From assembly GCF_030272615.1 (NCBI RefSeq), contig NC_081411.1:44839517-44903516 (forward strand): DNA of 64,000 nucleotides. The letters run 5' to 3'. The notes under the pieces are model-generated. The model searched no databases. It was not told the origin of the DNA and saw nothing but the letters and a program-made list of their open reading frames with translations. A program made the position numbers and the translations under genes. This document shows positions 47,039 to 58,044 of this stretch, piece by piece. The DNA comes from Cryptomeria japonica. Taxonomy: Eukaryota; Streptophyta; Pinopsida; Cupressales; Cupressaceae. Position 1 is the stretch's first letter, and the number at the start of each line of letters is the position of its first letter.

Positions 47039-48735
47039 ACGTGCACTTTTGGTGTAATCTGGAGGACAAAAAATTGGTTGAGGGGTCATCATTCTCACCT
47101 AGCGTGAACCACCAGCCCAAGAAGTAAAAGTGGGAAGAGGAATACTATGAATATAATTTTTGCTGTGACTAACATTCTTGTTTCTGATGCAGGGAAAGTA
47201 CAGGGAAGGATTAAGGAGGAGAAACCTAGCATCGGGGTCGAATTTCCTGTTGCTGGTCGGGTAACCAGATGAAGATCAAGAAGGGTTTCAAACCGCTAGC
47301 TTCTCACCTCATTCTCGATTTGGATCCAGAAGAAACACCGAGCAAAATGACATCCCCTATTTTAGAAGCAGACAAGCTTTCAATTGACATTGATACTATT
47401 TTTCAAGATTCAGGAACACTTGAGATTCAGTCTCATGCAGGTCATACCACTCCCCTGTCCTCAGCAGGGTTTTCATCCATGTCCTCAAAAGAGTTAACCC
47501 TAGCACCAAAATGGCTAAATGACTCCATCTTGAGAAAAAGGAAAGTAGTTCCGATTTTAGTATCAATGGAGGACGCTGTAAGCAAATGCCTGGGAAGGTC
47601 TGTGAAGCCTAAAAAGTAAAAAACAGAGTCAATGATTGACTTTGATAAAAATATGAAGCACTGGACTATAGATATCGCTAGACCCGGGCCTAACAAAGAT
47701 GCTACTATGGCCTTAGAAGTGGATTATGCTGTGGAACAGATAGATTTGAGAGTCAGAACCAGAGCTATGGATGTTAAACACCTGGAGACTTCTACCAAAT
47801 GAATCATCTCGCGTACCTGGAAGGATGAAAGGGACAAGGATATGTTGAAATAGAGTTTGACACAAATGGCTCAATATATCCATGCCTTGCAAAACAGCCT
47901 GTTTCCATTATCACAACATTCAGGACCTGTTAGTCCAAAGTCACCTAGCAATCAGAAATTCCTGGATGAAGTTCAATGGAACAGGATGATCGCCGAAGTT
48001 TTCTCAGAATGGCTGACCACAATGATGTGCCAGGAAACCAATTACATAACCGACTTGGTTCAGATTTTTAAGGATGCCAATGAGGTCACCAAAACCTTAT
48101 ATACTGACTTGGTCTCATGGCAGAAAGAAAAGTCTAAATGGACTATGATTTCGAAGCAGATGTAGGATATCCAACGTTATGGGCTAATGAATTTTCTTAC
48201 TGAAAACCAAGTGTCAAGCCTGAATAAAGATGTCATTTTCATTTGCAAAGAAAGTTTTGAATGACGCAATCAGATTATTGAGCAGGGTTATAATGAATTA
48301 GCCAGCCTACACAGTGAATTAACAGCCCTGAGGACAACCATGTAGAAGGACTTGTGGTGTGTGGATGTTCAATTACTTAAGGAAGGAAGTGAAACTCTAG
48401 AGGACACCATGGAAATAATTAATCAATTCAACAGTCACATCAGGCATGTTAAGATGGAGAAAACCCTATCTATGGAAGATTTCACATGGATATCTAAGGT
48501 GGAATCAATGCTCATTGTGTGCCTTGATCATCTGGATTCTCACAGGGATAAAGTGCAAATGGTAAAGAGGAAGAAGGAGCTTTAGAAGTAGAGGGTTATT
48601 CATATCAGTTTGCCACACGTAACGGTAATCCAGGAGTTTTCAAAAGTACCTCGAGAGTGGAGCACAACCAAGGTGGTGATGGTGTCTATCCAAGACACTA
48701 ATCCGAGCAATAACACCGAAAAAGAGCAGTCTGCA
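47039..48735 (+). pseudogene. LTR-borne ORF of G2, C-terminal part
   Basis: Follows the first part, perhaps after an intron: an intron-like pyrimidine tract and AG (CTTGTTTCTGATGCAG) ends at about 47193. Frame 47269-48735 holds IARPGPNKDATMALEVDYAV and long helical stretches likely to form coiled coil (EVTKTLYTDLVSWQKEKSKW, ASLHSELTALRTT, EIINQFNSHIRHVKMEK). Stops at 47617, 47800, 47851, 48163, 48262, 48343 and 48583 break it. No enzyme motif is seen. Confidence 0.45.
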
Positions 48736-49454
48736 TGACTAGCATTGCTGGCAGTTGTTTGCCAGCAAGTCTAGTTTATTTTTTTTTAAATTTAGTTATT
48801 GTAGCTAGGGTTGATTTCCATCAACTCTTATGAGTTAATTTTACTTTGGTTAAAAACTATTGGGTCTGGTGACCTATAAGTATCTAGTGTATTGACTTTG
48901 TCAAGGTTTGCTAAGTTTTTGAAAAGACTAGCTTTAAGACTAGTTAAATACATTTTGTGTATGAAGAAAGTGGAGGAACACCTGTGAATGTGAATCTTTT
49001 TAACAACTATTTTCAATTTCAAATCTATGTGTTTGATTTCAAAGTTGATTTCTATGCAAGTCTATTTTGAGGAAAGGGCTGTTATACTTTTTATATATGC
49101 AGAAGGTTATTGGCTAGATTCATTTTAGAAGCCTTTTCATTTTGTTTTAGTGATCATATGAAGTTTGTCAGCTTTATATATAAAATTATATATGGATTAG
49201 TACCTACATTCATTTTGTATTGACTGGTGTATGCAACTGCCTTTAAGTGCTTTTTGGTGAAAAGCATTCCATTGATTGTATGTAATTTGGAGCCGAATGA
49301 ACATTAACTAGAGGGAGTTGTACCTAAATTCAGAGGTTAATCAATTAAATGGTTTTCCAACTGTTTGGTAGGAGAAATTGTTTGTTTTTCTGTGTTTCAC
49401 ACTGAGGTTATTTAATTACATAACGAAAGACAAATCTGTATACGAACAAATTTT

Positions 49455-49472
49455 TGGCGACTCTGCTGGGGA
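49455..49472 (+). promoter_or_regulatory. G2 primer-binding site
   Basis: TGGCGACTCTGCTGGGGA, preceded by T-rich spacer and followed 60 bases later by the gag ATG. From memory this is the Tat/Ogre-type site; the tRNA is thought to be Arg, which I cannot verify here. Confidence 0.8.
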
Positions 49473-49534
49473 ACGAAGAGAAAAATTGAATTGCAAAACC
49501 AGATCATCTTTATAGTATACTCCATTTTATATAA

Positions 49535-51450
49535 ATGGTTTTTCCTCTTGAAGGGTTCTTGCCTTTCTTGCAACCAAATTTAAACTGGGTACAAGAGGAA
49601 CAAAGTAACATTACCTCAAATTTGGATACTCTAGCCTAGAGGCCTAGAGGAAGTTGGGCAGAATATGATAGAATCAGTGCTCTTCTTAGTGAAATTGAAA
49701 GACAATCGGATCAGCCTGAGTTACCCATTGAAAGAATAGTGGTTCCTAGGGTCTTCTTTATTCACATCCCTGATAATCAATTCCAAATTCCTAGACGTTT
49801 GTTGCTTTGATTGTTCCACACTAGACTCCAGACCATATACAGATCCTTGAGGAGAGGGGGGCTTTCTGATCCTATCTTTAAAGAATTACAAAATCTAGGT
49901 TCCCAATCCAATTTCTCACCCCAATGAAGGGTAAGAAGTAGACCTCCATCTCCTTTGCCATTAGCACCTACTTCTCCCATTTGTCAAGCTTTGGTCTTGC
50001 ATGGCGTTCCCATCCCCATTTCATTCAACCCTACTTCCCTTAATATTATACTTCCAATGGAAGCCAATAACCCTTGGGGGGCGACTGTAGGCCCATTGAA
50101 CCTATGCTTGAACCTTAACCCTTTGCCTAAGGCTGCTAGAGATCATCTGCCTAAGTTTAGCGGGGATGGGATGGTCATTGTAGATGAACATTTGAATGCT
50201 TTTAGTGTAGCCTATGGAGTAATAGTGGTTCAACATGAGGATGTGGCTATTAGGTTGTTTATCCAAATATTGACAGGAGTGGCAGCGGACTAGTTTTATC
50301 ATTTGCCAAATAGTGTGATAACTACCTCGCAAGATTTTAAGACAAGATTCGAAGCTAGATTCAAGGTAGTTGAAGATGAACACTCACTTCTAGCTCAGTT
50401 GTCTTAGTTGAAAAAGGAACTTCCTGAATCCATGAGAGATTTCATGGCCAGATTTGATAAGATTCTACACAAGATTCTGGTCAACCAAAAACCCTCAAAT
50501 GACAATCTCAAATGTTTCTTTATTAACTCAATACCCTCTGAAATAAGTTTCTTGATTCGTAGGCAAAGGGTTGTAGATTTGAGTGCTGCTAAAACCCTTG
50601 CAATTGAACTAGAAGATGATTTGTTCACTGCAGGCAAATGGAAACATGAAGTGCAACATCCAATGCACAGCCTGTTTCTTCTTCAGATCCCATCATTCAA
50701 CGATTAATGAATGATGTAATTGCCTTGAAGAGATGGACCCCTAAAGCAAATACTTCCTATTCCCAGCCATATCAAGACCTTCCTAGGAGATATCCTAACC
50801 AATAGGTAGCGGGTGGAGGAAGACAATTACAATTACCCCTTGTCCAACAAAGACTTTCTATTGAGGCAACACCACTCAAAACAAATTCTTGTGTGTTCCA
50901 TTTAACTGATGAACATGATGGATTTTCATGCCTGGAAATGGTTCATTTTTCTCAAATGATTAGTAAAGGAGAAATAGTCTTAGAAGTGAATGAAGTAAGC
51001 TCTCAAACTATGCCTGGCAACTCTGAAATTCATTATATGGCATATGTCTCCGACTCAGAGAGGGGAGGAAACATGTTGGTATCTTTAGAGGATTCTTCAT
51101 ATGCAATTCTTACAAGAACTCAATAGAATTTGAAATCTCAAGATGTTTCAACATGCATACACAGTTCAGAGAAGGGAAAAAAAATCTTAACCCGTCATGG
51201 AGGTATGTCAAAAGTGGTTGCAAATGTTGCTCCTTTAAGTTCTCATTCCTTTACTAACCCTTTTGATATCATTGAGTTTTGTAAAACATCTCATGTTTAG
51301 ATTTCTCCAGTTGATTATTTGAAGTTGAACCCATGGGAATTTGATAGATTAGTTGAATTTGTTAAAGGGGATGATGCCTATGCCTTAGCTAGCGAAGCCC
51401 AGACACCCGTGAATATTGTTCCACCAACACATGTTGATGTCAGTCCTGCT
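49535..51450 (+). pseudogene. G2 gag, broken
   Basis: Starts at ATG 49535 (MVFPLEGFLPFLQPNLN). Tat/Ogre-like gag landmarks: LPMEANNPWGA, LPKFSGDG...DEHLNAF, AIRLFIQILTGVAAD*FYHLP, RFEARFKV, ESMRDFMARFDKIL, SEISFLIRRQ. A frameshift near 50660 leads into VIALKRWTPKANTSYSQPYQ and later SPVDYLKLNPWEFDRLVEFV, the lead-in to protease. No zinc knuckle is visible. Stops are mostly TAG. The coding sense on this strand ends near 51450, where the inverted block begins. Confidence 0.8.
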
Positions 51451-52672
51451 CAAGTAACCCTTAGGGGCTTCTTTATCCCCTTGCTTGACATACCCATCTT
51501 TCCTGTCAAAGAGATGTTCAAGAGAAACTAAAACTTTTGGAATTTTATTTCCCTTCAATTGCAACACCCCATCATGTGCTTCTTCTTACGTATCAGGAGA
51601 AAACTCCTTACAACTCTCCACCAAACCTTCATAAAACAAGGAGGTGAAAATGTCAGCACATTGCAGAAAGCTCTAAATCTGCTTATCATTTTCAAACACC
51701 TGTCAGGATTCATAATTATCATGCACACTAGGTCTATAAACCAGTTCAACCCTATACGTATGAGTTGTGAAATCTAGGTGTGGAACTAGTAAGGCTCCAG
51801 ATACTGCCAAAGAATCTGCCTCTGAATTAAGTTCTTGAGGAATGACTTCAATTGAAAAAGAATCAAAGGCCTTAATCTCATCCCAAACATGATTTATATA
51901 GTGTCTTAATCTCTCATTTTTGATAGCAAATAAGCCCCTCACCTACTTCACAATAAGTTCTACATCACCTTTCACCCTCAACATCTTAACTTGTAACCTC
52001 TTTGCTTCATCCAGACCTAATAGTAAGGCCTCATACTCGGTCATATTATTTGTGTTTTGGAAATCCAGCTTAAAGGAATAAGGAATAATCTCTCCGCGAG
52101 GGGACACCAAAACGACCCCAGCACCTGATTCTGAAGATGAACAACTCCCATCAAATTCCATGGACCAAAGTTCATTTGACCTACCTGAGCCTATTAAAAT
52201 ATTCTCATCTTGAGGGTCAGTCATTATCATGTAATTGCCAAAGCCACAATCTTGATACAAAATTTGAGCTTTCGGATCATCAGAGGGAAAAACTGTGTAT
52301 TTAGCCTTCATTTTAGGGTGCAAAAGGACTCTCTATTTTCCAACTAAGATTGTTACTTGAGACCAGTCCATCTTAATCTCCCTTCCCATGTCTTTATAAA
52401 ATGTGCGACTCAACAACATACTATAGCTAGCAGGGATATTAGCCACTAGGATTGTCAACTTAATTCTCTTGGCAGGATGTGCAACTAAGGCGACTTGCGC
52501 ATCTTTAATTTGTCCTAATAAAGGAACCTGCTTGGAGTCCATGGAATAACACTTGCCAAAGGTCTTTGTTAGGGTCAAATCTAAAGCTTTTGCTACAACC
52601 AAAGGCATGATGTTATCGGACGCTCCTGAGTCAATTATGCAATTACTCAACTTGTGCCCATTAATATGAGCA
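51450..52672 (-). pseudogene. G2 protease and archaeal-type RNase H, inverted
   Basis: This block reads on the minus strand, opposite to the rest of G2. The protease is at 52333-52672 (INGHKLSNCIIDSGASDNIMP, catalytic D-S-G intact). The extra RNase H is at 51703-52323 (WSMEFDGSCSSSESGAG with first Asp, MTEYEALLLGLDEAKRLQ with Glu, VKGDVELIVK with Asp, then QELNSEADSLA with Asp). A linker KVLVSLEHLFDRKDGYVKQG lies near 51480-51560. On the plus strand, the expected next block (QINIGTDEDPKLVNLGK) starts at 52671. Flipping the block restores the normal order gag-protease-RNase H-RT, so it is a local inversion of about 1.2 kb. The RNase H frame is nearly intact. Confidence 0.85.
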
Positions 52673-55438
52673 AATTAATATTGGTACTGATGAGGATCCT
52701 AAATTGGTTAATTTGGGAAAATGTTGTTCAGAAGTGGAAAGAAAGAAGTTCATTGATTTACTGGTAGAGTTTAAAGATGTATTTGCATGGAGCTATGATG
52801 ATTTGAAGAACTTTAGGGATGGTAAGTTTTAGCATCAAATTCCTTTAAAACTAGGTGTTAGTCCATTCTGACAGAAGTTAAGAAACTTTAATCCCAAGGT
52901 AGTAGAAGCAATTTTTCATGAGGTTGACAAAATGTTGAAGGCTTGAATTATCTATCCTATATAACATTCTACTTGGGTTGCAAACATAGTTCCTATCCAG
53001 AAGAAGAATGGCGAGATACGAATCTGTGTTGTTTTCAGAAATTTAAATCAAGCAAGTTTGAAAGATAATTATCCTCTGCCTACGATGGATCATATTTTAC
53101 AAACTGTTTCCAGGTTAGAAATGATGTCTATGTTGGACGGTTTTTTTGGATATAATCAGATTAGTGTTGCTGACCAGGATCAACACAAGACAACCTTTAT
53201 AGCTCCCTGGGGCACCTTCGCTTATAACAGGATGCATTTTGGGCTGATTAATGCGGGAGCTACTTTTCAAAGAGTGATGGACCTTTCCTTTGGAATCTTG
53301 AAGGATAAGATTATTGTGGTGTATTTGGATGATTTAATAGTACTCTCCAGAAAAAGGAAACATCATGTGCGGGACCTGAGGAAAGTTTTAATGAGATGCA
53401 GAGAGCATGGCGTATCTTTAAATCCTAAAAAGTCTATTTTTGGTGTCACAGAGGGAAAAATTTTGGGCACATTGTCTCACAGGAAGGAGTGAAAGTTTAT
53501 CCTCAGAGAGTAAAGATGATACAACAGCTTGGCCTTCCCTCAAGTAGAAATGGAGTGAGGTCTTTCTCTGGACAGGTGAACTTCTTGAGACGCTTTATTC
53601 TTGACTTTGCTGAGACTACCAAGTACATTGTGAATATGATGAGTGAGAAGGTAGATTTTAAGTGGAATGAAGCTGGCAGAAAAGCTTTCAAAGAGATTAA
53701 AAAGGAAATTGCACATGCACCCACCCTGGTAAATCCAAACTTTAATAAAGATTTTATTATTTATTGTTATGCATCAAACCATACTATGTCCGGGATTTTG
53801 GTACAAAAAGGCAAAGATAATGAGGAAGTGCCAATCTCATTTATGAGTGTTCCCCTAAAGAAGCATGAGCTGAAATACTCACAGATAGAGAAGCACACTT
53901 ATGCAATGGTTAAGGCCGTTAAGCAGTTCAGGTATTATATACTTCACTCAGATGAAATTGTCTTTGTTCCTAATACTTCAGTGAAGGTTGTGTTAACTCA
54001 ACAAGAGGTTGGCATCAACAATAGAGCGTCTTGGGTTTCCAAGATACAAGAATTCAATTTAGATATCAAGCCCACTAAAGTAGTCAGAGGACAAGGCCTC
54101 TGTAGATTGATGGCCGAGAATGAGTTCAAAGAGGACAACAATTTACCTGTAACTCTGTTCATCGATCATCAAGATTCATGGTTCACTAATGTGGCGTATT
54201 ATCTTACATATGGGGATTGTCTAGATTGTCTTTCTCCTAGAGAGAAAAGGAATTTGAGTTTGAAAGCTGCGAAGTATGTTCTCTCAAATAACATATTGTA
54301 TAAAAAGGGCTTGGATGGCACTTTTCTCTAATGTATGGATAAGCTGCATGAAGAAGCTCCGTTAAAAGCTTTCCATAATGAAGCATGAGGTGGTCATTTT
54401 TCTTCTACGGTTACTGCATACAAAATCCTGTGAAATTGTTACTATTGGCCAGGTATGTTTCAGGATGCATACTCTTGGGTGGCGAGGTGTGAGAAATGCA
54501 AGCTTTTTACTGGTAAACCCCAATTGGTTGCCTTGCCTTTAAGGCCTGTGGTGATTGAAGAACCATTTAAGCAGTGGGGGCTCAATTTTATTGGTCCTTT
54601 GAATCCTAGTTCTAGTGTGGGGCACACCCACATATTAACGACGATGAATTATTTCACCAAATGGGTGGAGGCTATCCCTATAAGAAAAACTACCTCAGAA
54701 ATTGTGTGTACATTTCTTAAGGAGAATATTCTTGTCAGGTTTCGAGTTCCTCAGAAAATAGTCATAGATAATGCATCAAATTTCTCTTCGTTAGAATTGA
54801 GCTTTTTTTGCTATGACCATGGAATTGCCTTGGCACACGCTTCTGATTATTATCCACAAGGTAACAGTCAAGTGGAATCAAGTAACAAGAAGTTGATTAA
54901 TATTATGAAAAAGTTAGTCAGAGAAAATTTCAAGGATTGGCATAAGAAGTTACATGAAGCACTATGGGCAGATCGAACTTCACCAAAGCGGGCCATAGGG
55001 ATGTCACCATTTGAGCTGGTTTATGGAATTGGCGTGCAAGTCTCTCTTCCTTTATAATTAGCTACTTCTAAACTGCCGATGGTGATAGAAGATGCATTTT
55101 TTCAGAGTTCTCTCGAAAAGCGGGTCATGTATCTAACCAAAATTGAAGAAGAGGGAGAAAAGTTGGTTGATAGGATCACAGAGCATTAGATGAAGGTTAA
55201 AAATATTTTTGATTAGAAGACAAGGCCTAGGAGGTTCATGAAAGGAGACCTAGTGTTATTATGGGATAAAAGAAGACAACCGAAAGGTGCTCATGGCAAA
55301 TTTGAGTCACTGTGGAAAGGAGCTTATGTGATCTACGAGGAAAAGGAGCCCAATATTTTAAAATTGCTTATCAAGATGGTTTTGAGATTCCCCTGTACTA
55401 AAATGGGTAGGATTTATAATTGTATCAATTATAAATAG
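52671..55438 (+). pseudogene. G2 reverse transcriptase, RNase H and integrase, broken
   Basis: RT: IVPIQKKNGEIRICVVFRNLN, SMLDGFFGYNQISVAD, FGLINAGATFQRVM, catalytic YLDD (near 53325), SLNPKKSIFGV. A frameshift at about 53462 follows. RNase H: VPISFMSVPLKKHELKYSQIEKHTYA; its first catalytic Asp block reads IYCYASNH (Asp to Tyr). Integrase: GHFSSTVTAYKIL*NCYYWPGMF, CEKCKLF, then GLNFIGP (Asp to Asn), VIDNASNFSS, YYPQGNSQVESSNKKL with Glu. The end FMKGDLVLLWDKRRQPKGAHGKFESLWKGAYVI is the usual non-chromodomain C-terminus. Stops are mostly TGA/TAG. Nonfunctional. Confidence 0.88.
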
Positions 55439-55594
55439 GCATCCCCTATTGACTTGTACATATTTATTTTGTTGTGCTAGTTTAGGTATGTTCATTTTGT
55501 TATGGGTAGATCCTTAGTCAGTTATGCTGCGAACCAGAGATCCTGTGATTCATTGCTTGGTATCTTATGACACCCAGTCCCCATGTAGAGCCAC
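55439..55594. other. Short untranslated stretch of G2 between integrase end and 3' LTR
   Basis: 156 bases. The bases before the LTR (CCATGTAGAGCCAC) are not purine-rich, so the polypurine tract is either decayed or of unusual form. Confidence 0.5.
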
Positions 55595-56435
55595 TGTTGG
55601 GCCCATATACAAATTTCCATTCTATATGCACCCCTATTTGTAGTCATGATGGTCTAGTTCATTGGTCGAAGGCTTGTTCAAATTTTTCTCTTTTCTTTCG
55701 GTCCTTGTTAGTTTTCATTGCATTGAACTTGAACTTGAACCTTTTTGGTTCAAGGTTCAAAGTTCAATGAGCGTTGTTTTGAGTGTCCTTTCCTCCCATG
55801 CAACTTTAAGCTTTGCTAGTATTACCAGCATTTTGCATTCTTTGAACCTTGAACTTGAACCATTTTGGTTCAAGGTTCAAGTTCAACATTCATCGTGTTA
55901 ATGTTTTTTTTGTGGTGCTCGTGCAAGGTTCTGAGTTATATGTTTGGGTTCTTTGGAAGGTGTGTGACTTGCCACATGGTGATGGTGCAGGTTTTCAGAA
56001 CTTGATTGACGACCACCAAAGGAAAGAATATTCTTTTTCCAGTGATTTGAAATCTGCCATTTATGGCAAGAATGTGTGAAAATCGGCAATGTCAGAAGAG
56101 AAGTGACTTAACGGTTAAGGCGAACCATAGCATAATCATTTCAAGGTAACTTCACATGAACAAGGAGTAATCAGGACAGTTTTAGTAATGATGGGTAAGA
56201 TTTTATCTGCTTTAAAATTGAGTGTTTTTCTCATCAGAAGTATTATTTTTTGTGAGAAGGTTTTGGGGAAGGAGTTTTCAAAGCGAGAAAATTACTGTAG
56301 TTTGTTTTTAAAGATCTGGGTGTTCTTTAGCTGCTTGTTTTATGTTCAATTTCCTTCTTCACCTGGAGTTAATTTGGGAAAAAACCACAAACCAGAAGAT
56401 GAGGCCTGTTTTACCCAAATTAGTGAGCTCGTCTT
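55595..56435 (+). repeat. G2 3' LTR, first 841 bp
   Basis: A repeat of 44685 onward, including the GAACTTGAACC/GGTTCAAG hairpins and the second start ATG of the LTR-borne ORF. It ends at GTCTT (56431-56435) where G3 is inserted; the rest is outside the window. By eye it lacks about 60 bp present near 45395-45455 of the 5' copy. Confidence 0.9.
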
Positions 56436-58021
56436 TGACGGGATGGGGTATGGGATAGACTAGCCTAGTCTATGCTCTTGGATCCTTTCCTTGGATCACC
56501 TGGTGTTCTCTACACACCCTAGAGTCTCTAGGACTTCCCTTTTCTTGAGGAATCCCCTGACCTTTCCCAATCTACCCACCAATGAGTTGCAATGCTACTC
56601 CAAAGGTCTCTCCTACCCATGAGACTCAAGTTCCCTTACTATGGCTAATAAGGGCTAATATTGTTCTACACCTTCCAAGGTCTTAGCAAGGTTGTTTCAG
56701 ATCTTTTTCAAGGTTTTTCCACCCATTCATGAGCCCCCAAGAGGTTTCAAACCTTTAATCCCTTACCGATTTCACAATTTAGTGTTTTTGCCTTCAAAAA
56801 GGGCTACAAGGATTAGGACCAATTAGGCCTCCTAACCGGTCTTCTAGGGCTCCCTCTCACAAATGATGCATAAACAACCCAATCTCCCAAAAAGGACTGC
56901 CATTCATTTGGCAAAGACTCAAGGATTTTCTAGGTTTTAGGCCTCCAAGTGTTTGTACTCTTTCCTTCTTGGATTTTAAGGTTTTAAAGGGTTTTTGTGA
57001 GGGTTTTTAGAGTCTATCTAGGTCACAGTGAAGGTTTTGTATTCTAGCCACCTTGTTTGGATTGGTGGAAGCTCCTCCTTCACACCAATGATGCTTCACT
57101 CACTCCCCTACACTTCTTGCAAAGGATGCACTCCCCACTATACAACCTTGCTCTCCAAGACCTCTGCACCAACAGCCATTCCTAATCGGGCACTGTCCAG
57201 TCTCGCCTAGGAATGGGTATTTCTTGGCCACCCTGAAATTCCAAAGGCCCTGTTTGGTTGGGACTATATTAAAGGGTCTCCACATAGATTCCCCATGGTT
57301 TCATGGTGGTTCCACAATAGGGAATGGAGTCAAGACTTTATTTACTCAAAACGGTCCAAAATTGGACAGTAAAACTGCAATACACAAATTATTTACAAAC
57401 ACACTCAACCGGTAAACAAAATGATAATATAATCACTCAAAATGAAGATATGTACATCAAAGAAAACATTCCACATAGGTTTGATCACAAATCAATCCAT
57501 TTGCTTTCTTGGTAACTTCATTCAAACAGACTGGTAACTTCAAAACAGTCACAGTCAGTACAGTTTGCTTGAGCCGTATAATCTCTGACAACCAACCCTT
57601 TAACTTAGGGTTTAAAACATCTTATAATACCCATACCTTGGTCAGTGTGCCACATTTAGGGTTTTCCATGCGAACCTAATGATTTTGACAACATGGTGGA
57701 AAAGTTGCTTGACAACTTTTAAAAGTTGTCATGCAACTTTTGAGCAACTTTCCCAATGTTGCTCTTCATGACTCCTAGACCCACAATGGGCCAACCTAAG
57801 GAAACCACCATGATATGAAGGACCCCTAAACACTTTTGGGACACACACAACCTCCATTTTCAAAGCAATCACAATTTTGACTTATGACCCCTAAGATCTC
57901 CTCTAGGACCCTACCTAGGACCTATGAGCACTTGGCTCATTATTTTATATACAATGGCTTCATAAGAAGCATAATACAAACAAAAAAAGAAGGAGGGAGA
58001 GCTTGAAAGGGTTCTCCTACA
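56436..58021 (-). repeat. G3 3' LTR
   Basis: On the minus strand it begins TGTAGGAGAACCC at 58021, directly after the polypurine tract, and ends at TG/CA 56436. The repeat partner is 62725-64000. A TATATAAAA box on the minus strand at 57943-57951 is only about 70 bases from the LTR start, so U3 would be short if it is the promoter. Confidence 0.93.
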
Positions 58022-58039
58022 CCATACTCCCCCTCTACA
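58022..58039 (-). promoter_or_regulatory. G3 polypurine tract
   Basis: TGTAGAGGGGGAGTATGG on the minus strand, adjoining the 3' LTR. The purine core AGAGGGGGAG is typical. Confidence 0.85.
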
Positions 58040-58044
58040 CATGA

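Larger units (their letters stand above)
44685..49448 (+). repeat. G2 5' LTR, about 4.76 kb, carrying an ORF
   Basis: Start TGTTGGG, end ..ACGAACA six bases before the primer site. The first 915 bp are confirmed by the 3' copy; the rest is inferred from the primer site because the 3' LTR is cut by G3 and continues outside the window. It contains hairpins at 44836-44856 (CTTGAACC-TTTTT-GGTTCAAG) and 44957-44975, and a decayed ORF from 45549. Confidence 0.7.
44685..56435 (+). mobile_element. Ty3/gypsy element G2, Tat/Ogre-like, very long LTRs
   Basis: TGTTGGGNCCATATACAAAT begins both the 5' LTR (44685) and the 3' LTR (55595), and similarity holds for the 840 bp visible in the 3' copy. The next strong landmark is TGGCGACTCTGCTGGGGA at 49455, a primer-site type of Tat-lineage elements. 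The 5' LTR is therefore about 4.76 kb. Then gag, an inverted protease/RNase H block, RT, RNase H and integrase without chromodomain. The 3' LTR is interrupted at 56435 by G3. The second RNase H (archaeal type) supports the Tat group. No convincing polypurine tract is seen before 55595. Confidence 0.85.

Noticed and set aside
51319-51531. Plus-strand frame extending past 51450 into the inverted block of G2
   Set aside because: Only its first half reads like gag-protease linker; the rest is the antisense of the inverted linker.
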